From RI-92 sp037384645 (GTDB lineage: Bacteria > Pseudomonadota > Gammaproteobacteria > UBA6429 > Thiohalophilaceae), in the NCBI GenBank assembly GCA_037384645.1, contig JARRNT010000015.1, positions 1 to 55,604 of the forward strand: a stretch of 55,604 nucleotides of DNA. The letters run 5' to 3'. Numbering within the stretch: the stretch's first letter is position 1; each line of letters opens with the position of its first letter. Under the pieces are notes generated by a model. The model had not been told where the DNA came from, did no database searches, and saw only the letters and a list, made by a program, of their open reading frames with translations. The translations under genes were made by a program, and so were the position numbers. Shown piece by piece: positions 53,762 to 55,604 of this stretch.

Positions 53762-54505
53762 TTACGCCATATACATGCCGCCATTGACGTGAATGGTTTC
53801 GCCGGTGATATAGGCTGCACCCGGTGAAGCCAGGAAACTCACCGCATTGGCGATTTCCTCTGGTGTCCCCAGTCGCGCCAGCGGGATCTGGCTCAACAGC
53901 GCCTGTTTCTGGGCATCGGGCAATTCACGGGTCATATCCGTATCGATGAAACCCGGCGCCACCACGTTCGCAGTAATACCACGCGCGCCCACCTCACGTG
54001 CCAGGGATTTGGTGAAACCGATCACACCCGCCTTGGCGGCAGCGTAATTGGCCTGACCGGCATTGCCGGAGACGCCCACCACCGAGGCAATGCTGATGAT
54101 ACGGCCGCGGCGTGCCTTCATCATGGCCCGCATACAGGCCTTGGTCACGCGAAACAGCGAGGTCAGGTTGGTCTGCATAATCGCGTCCCACTCCTCCTCT
54201 TTCATGCGCATCAGCAGGTTATCGCGCGTAATCCCGGCATTATTGACCAGGATGCTGACGGTGCCGAACTGGCTTTCGATATCGGCAACCACCTTTTCCA
54301 CACTGGCCTGATCCGTCACATTCAGCACCATGCCGGTGCCTTTGGCGTTGTCCTGCTGCAAATAATCGGAAATGGCCGCGGCACCTTTTTCTGACGTGGC
54401 CGTGCCGATAACCGTGGCCCCCTGGGCAGCCAGCGCTTTTGCAATGGCCTGACCAATGCCACGACTGGCACCGGTGACAAAGGCAATTTCATTTTCCAGT
54501 TGCAT
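53762..54505 (-). CDS. fabG: 3-oxoacyl-ACP reductase
   Basis: The 247-residue short-chain dehydrogenase has the NADPH loop TGASRGIG (11-18) and NNAGITRDN (88-96). The catalytic residues are S141, Y154 and K158 (YAAAK), and the C-terminal GGMYMA is normal. It performs the first reduction of each fatty acid cycle. It starts 14 bases after fabD. Confidence 0.96.
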   Translation of the reverse strand: MQLENEIAFVTGASRGIGQAIAKALAAQGATVIGTATSEKGAAAISDYLQQDNAKGTGMVLNVTDQASVEKVVADIESQFGTVSILVNNAGITRDNLLMRMKEEEWDAIMQTNLTSLFRVTKACMRAMMKARRGRIISIASVVGVSGNAGQANYAAAKAGVIGFTKSLAREVGARGITANVVAPGFIDTDMTRELPDAQKQALLSQIPLARLGTPEEIANAVSFLASPGAAYITGETIHVNGGMYMA

Positions 54506-54519
54506 GCTTGGTTTCCTTC

Positions 54520-55449
54520 CTATGCGTTACTCAGACAGGCCGACAAGGCATCGGCATCTGTAATGGACGAATGCGAAATCGTTTTATCAATGCGTTTGTT
54601 CAGCCCGATTAAGACCTTGCCCGGACCACACTCGATCATCCTGTCCACGCCGGAGGTGATCATGGCCTGCACGGATTCGACCCAGCGCACGGGCTGATAC
54701 AGCTGGCGTGTCAGGGCGTCGCGGATACCATCGGCATCTGTTGGTGAACTGACGTCGACATTGTTAATGACCTGGATGTCCGGTGTGTTGATCGTGATCT
54801 GGCGCAGATCCTCAACCAGTTTATCGGCCGCCGGTTTCATTAGCAGACAATGGGACGGCACACTGACCGGCAGGATCACGGCGCGCTTGGCACCCTTCTG
54901 TTTTGCAATCTCGGCGGCACGTTCCACCGCTGCCTTGTTGCCGGCGACCACCACCTGTCCCGGCGAATTGAAATTGACCGCCTGTACGATCTCGTCCTGT
55001 GCGGCTTCCTCACACACAGTGATCACCGTGGCATCATCCAGGCCGAGGATAGCCGCCATGGCACCGATCCCCCGGGGCACGGCCTCCTGCATGTAGCGAC
55101 CACGCGCGGCAACCAGTTTCACGGCATCATCGAACGCCATCGCACCGGCACACACCAGCGCAGAATACTCACCCAGGCTATGGCCTGCCATGACGGCGGG
55201 AGTGGCACCACCTTGTGCCTGCCAGACGCGCCAGGTTGCCACACCCGCGGCCAGCATTGCCGGTTGCGTGATATCGGTAGTGTTGAGCTTTTCGTCCGGA
55301 CCCGCTGTCACGATCTGCCACAGGTCATAACCAAGCGCGGCCGAGGCCTGTGCATAGGTTTCTTCAATTAACGGATAGGCTTGCGCCAGTCCGTCCATCA
55401 TACCAACAGATTGCGATCCCTGACCGGGAAAAACAAAAGCCAGACTCAT
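54520..55449 (-). CDS. fabD: Malonyl-CoA:ACP transacylase
   Basis: The 309 residues contain GQGSQ at the start, the nucleophile S91 in GHSLGE, and H200 in SVPSHC, the catalytic pair. It loads malonyl groups on ACP. It lies nine bases after fabH and 14 before fabG in one operon. Confidence 0.96.
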   Translation of the reverse strand: MSLAFVFPGQGSQSVGMMDGLAQAYPLIEETYAQASAALGYDLWQIVTAGPDEKLNTTDITQPAMLAAGVATWRVWQAQGGATPAVMAGHSLGEYSALVCAGAMAFDDAVKLVAARGRYMQEAVPRGIGAMAAILGLDDATVITVCEEAAQDEIVQAVNFNSPGQVVVAGNKAAVERAAEIAKQKGAKRAVILPVSVPSHCLLMKPAADKLVEDLRQITINTPDIQVINNVDVSSPTDADGIRDALTRQLYQPVRWVESVQAMITSGVDRMIECGPGKVLIGLNKRIDKTISHSSITDADALSACLSNA

Positions 55450-55458
55450 GTCACACCT

Positions 55459-55604
55459 TTAGAATTTTAACAGGGCGGAACCCCAGGTGAACCCACCACC
55501 AAAGGCTTCCAGTAATAATGTTTCACCACGTTGAATGCGACCATCACGCACGGCCTGATCGAGTGCCAGCGGAATAGACGCGGCTGAGGTATTACCATGT
55601 TGAT
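55459..55604 (-). CDS. fabH: 3-oxoacyl-ACP synthase III, C-terminal end only
   Basis: The last 48 codons are present; the rest lies beyond the window. HGNTSAASIP contains the catalytic Asn, and the GGGFTWGSALLKF end is diagnostic of FabH. It starts fatty acid synthesis by joining acetyl-CoA with malonyl-ACP. It is the first visible gene of the fab operon. Confidence 0.93.
   Translation of the reverse strand, partial: QHGNTSAASIPLALDQAVRDGRIQRGETLLLEAFGGGFTWGSALLKF

Overview
The window looks like a piece of a gammaproteobacterial chromosome. The right-hand minus-strand block fabH-fabD-fabG-acpP-fabF-pabB-pabC-mltG-tmk-holB-pilZ-tatD is the classic gammaproteobacterial order. A high-potential iron-sulfur protein, a TRAP transporter with Tat-exported binding proteins, a PMA1-type proton ATPase and a TIGR04219-type outer membrane protein suggest a respiring, probably chemotrophic lineage near the Chromatiales or sulfur-oxidiser groups. 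The genus cannot be fixed from sequence alone. No rRNA, tRNA, CRISPR array or insertion sequence was recognised.

Layout. 1-1325: contig edge with a perfect 95-bp fold-back repeat, an AT-rich orphan secreted protein and a headless ilvE-like fragment. 1572-5714: RND adaptor and pump. 5716-7733 (minus): feoB and feoA under a Fur box. 8340-12499: TRAP transporter with two tandem binding-protein genes, the first broken by a 70-bp deletion. 12773-15528: HiPIP, SPW-repeat protein, MFS exporter and a small unknown gene. 15640-15685: a run of N. 15804-18362 (minus): P-type H+-ATPase. 18996-19767 (minus): a YqjD/YqjE/YqjK-like cluster. 19884-21798 (minus): E1 alpha (intact) and E1 beta (broken) of a 2-oxoacid dehydrogenase. 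21885-23095: a PilZ protein and a universal stress protein behind a perfect FNR/ANR-type box.

23558-26967 is the most interesting region. It is a bufferin-type operon: bufA1 precursor, MNIO enzyme bufB, DUF2063 partner bufC and a DoxX protein. An ECF sigma factor and a small zinc-finger anti-sigma factor follow it. Both units are preceded by similar candidate ECF promoters (G-AA box, 15-nt spacer, CGAC). It meets a macA-macB-tolC-like efflux operon tail to tail (26964-31867, minus). The family link is to copper-buffering peptides whose cysteines are modified by the MNIO enzyme.

32100-36290 holds a methyltransferase, two outer membrane proteins, a very acidic small protein and a class V aminotransferase. 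36413-44640 is a compact beta-oxidation operon (short leader ORF, fadE, fadI, fadJ-like, fadD, yciA-like). 44737-45798 is a double cyclic-nucleotide-domain plus rhodanese protein. From 45811 to the end lie the conserved fatty-acid, folate and replication genes.

Caution on assembly. Four features look like joins made during amplification or assembly, or unusual recombination: the fold-back repeat at base 1, the N run, the 70-bp loss in the first dctP copy, and the replacement of part of E1 beta by an antisense 111-bp ABC-ATPase fragment. They should be checked against reads before biology is built on them.
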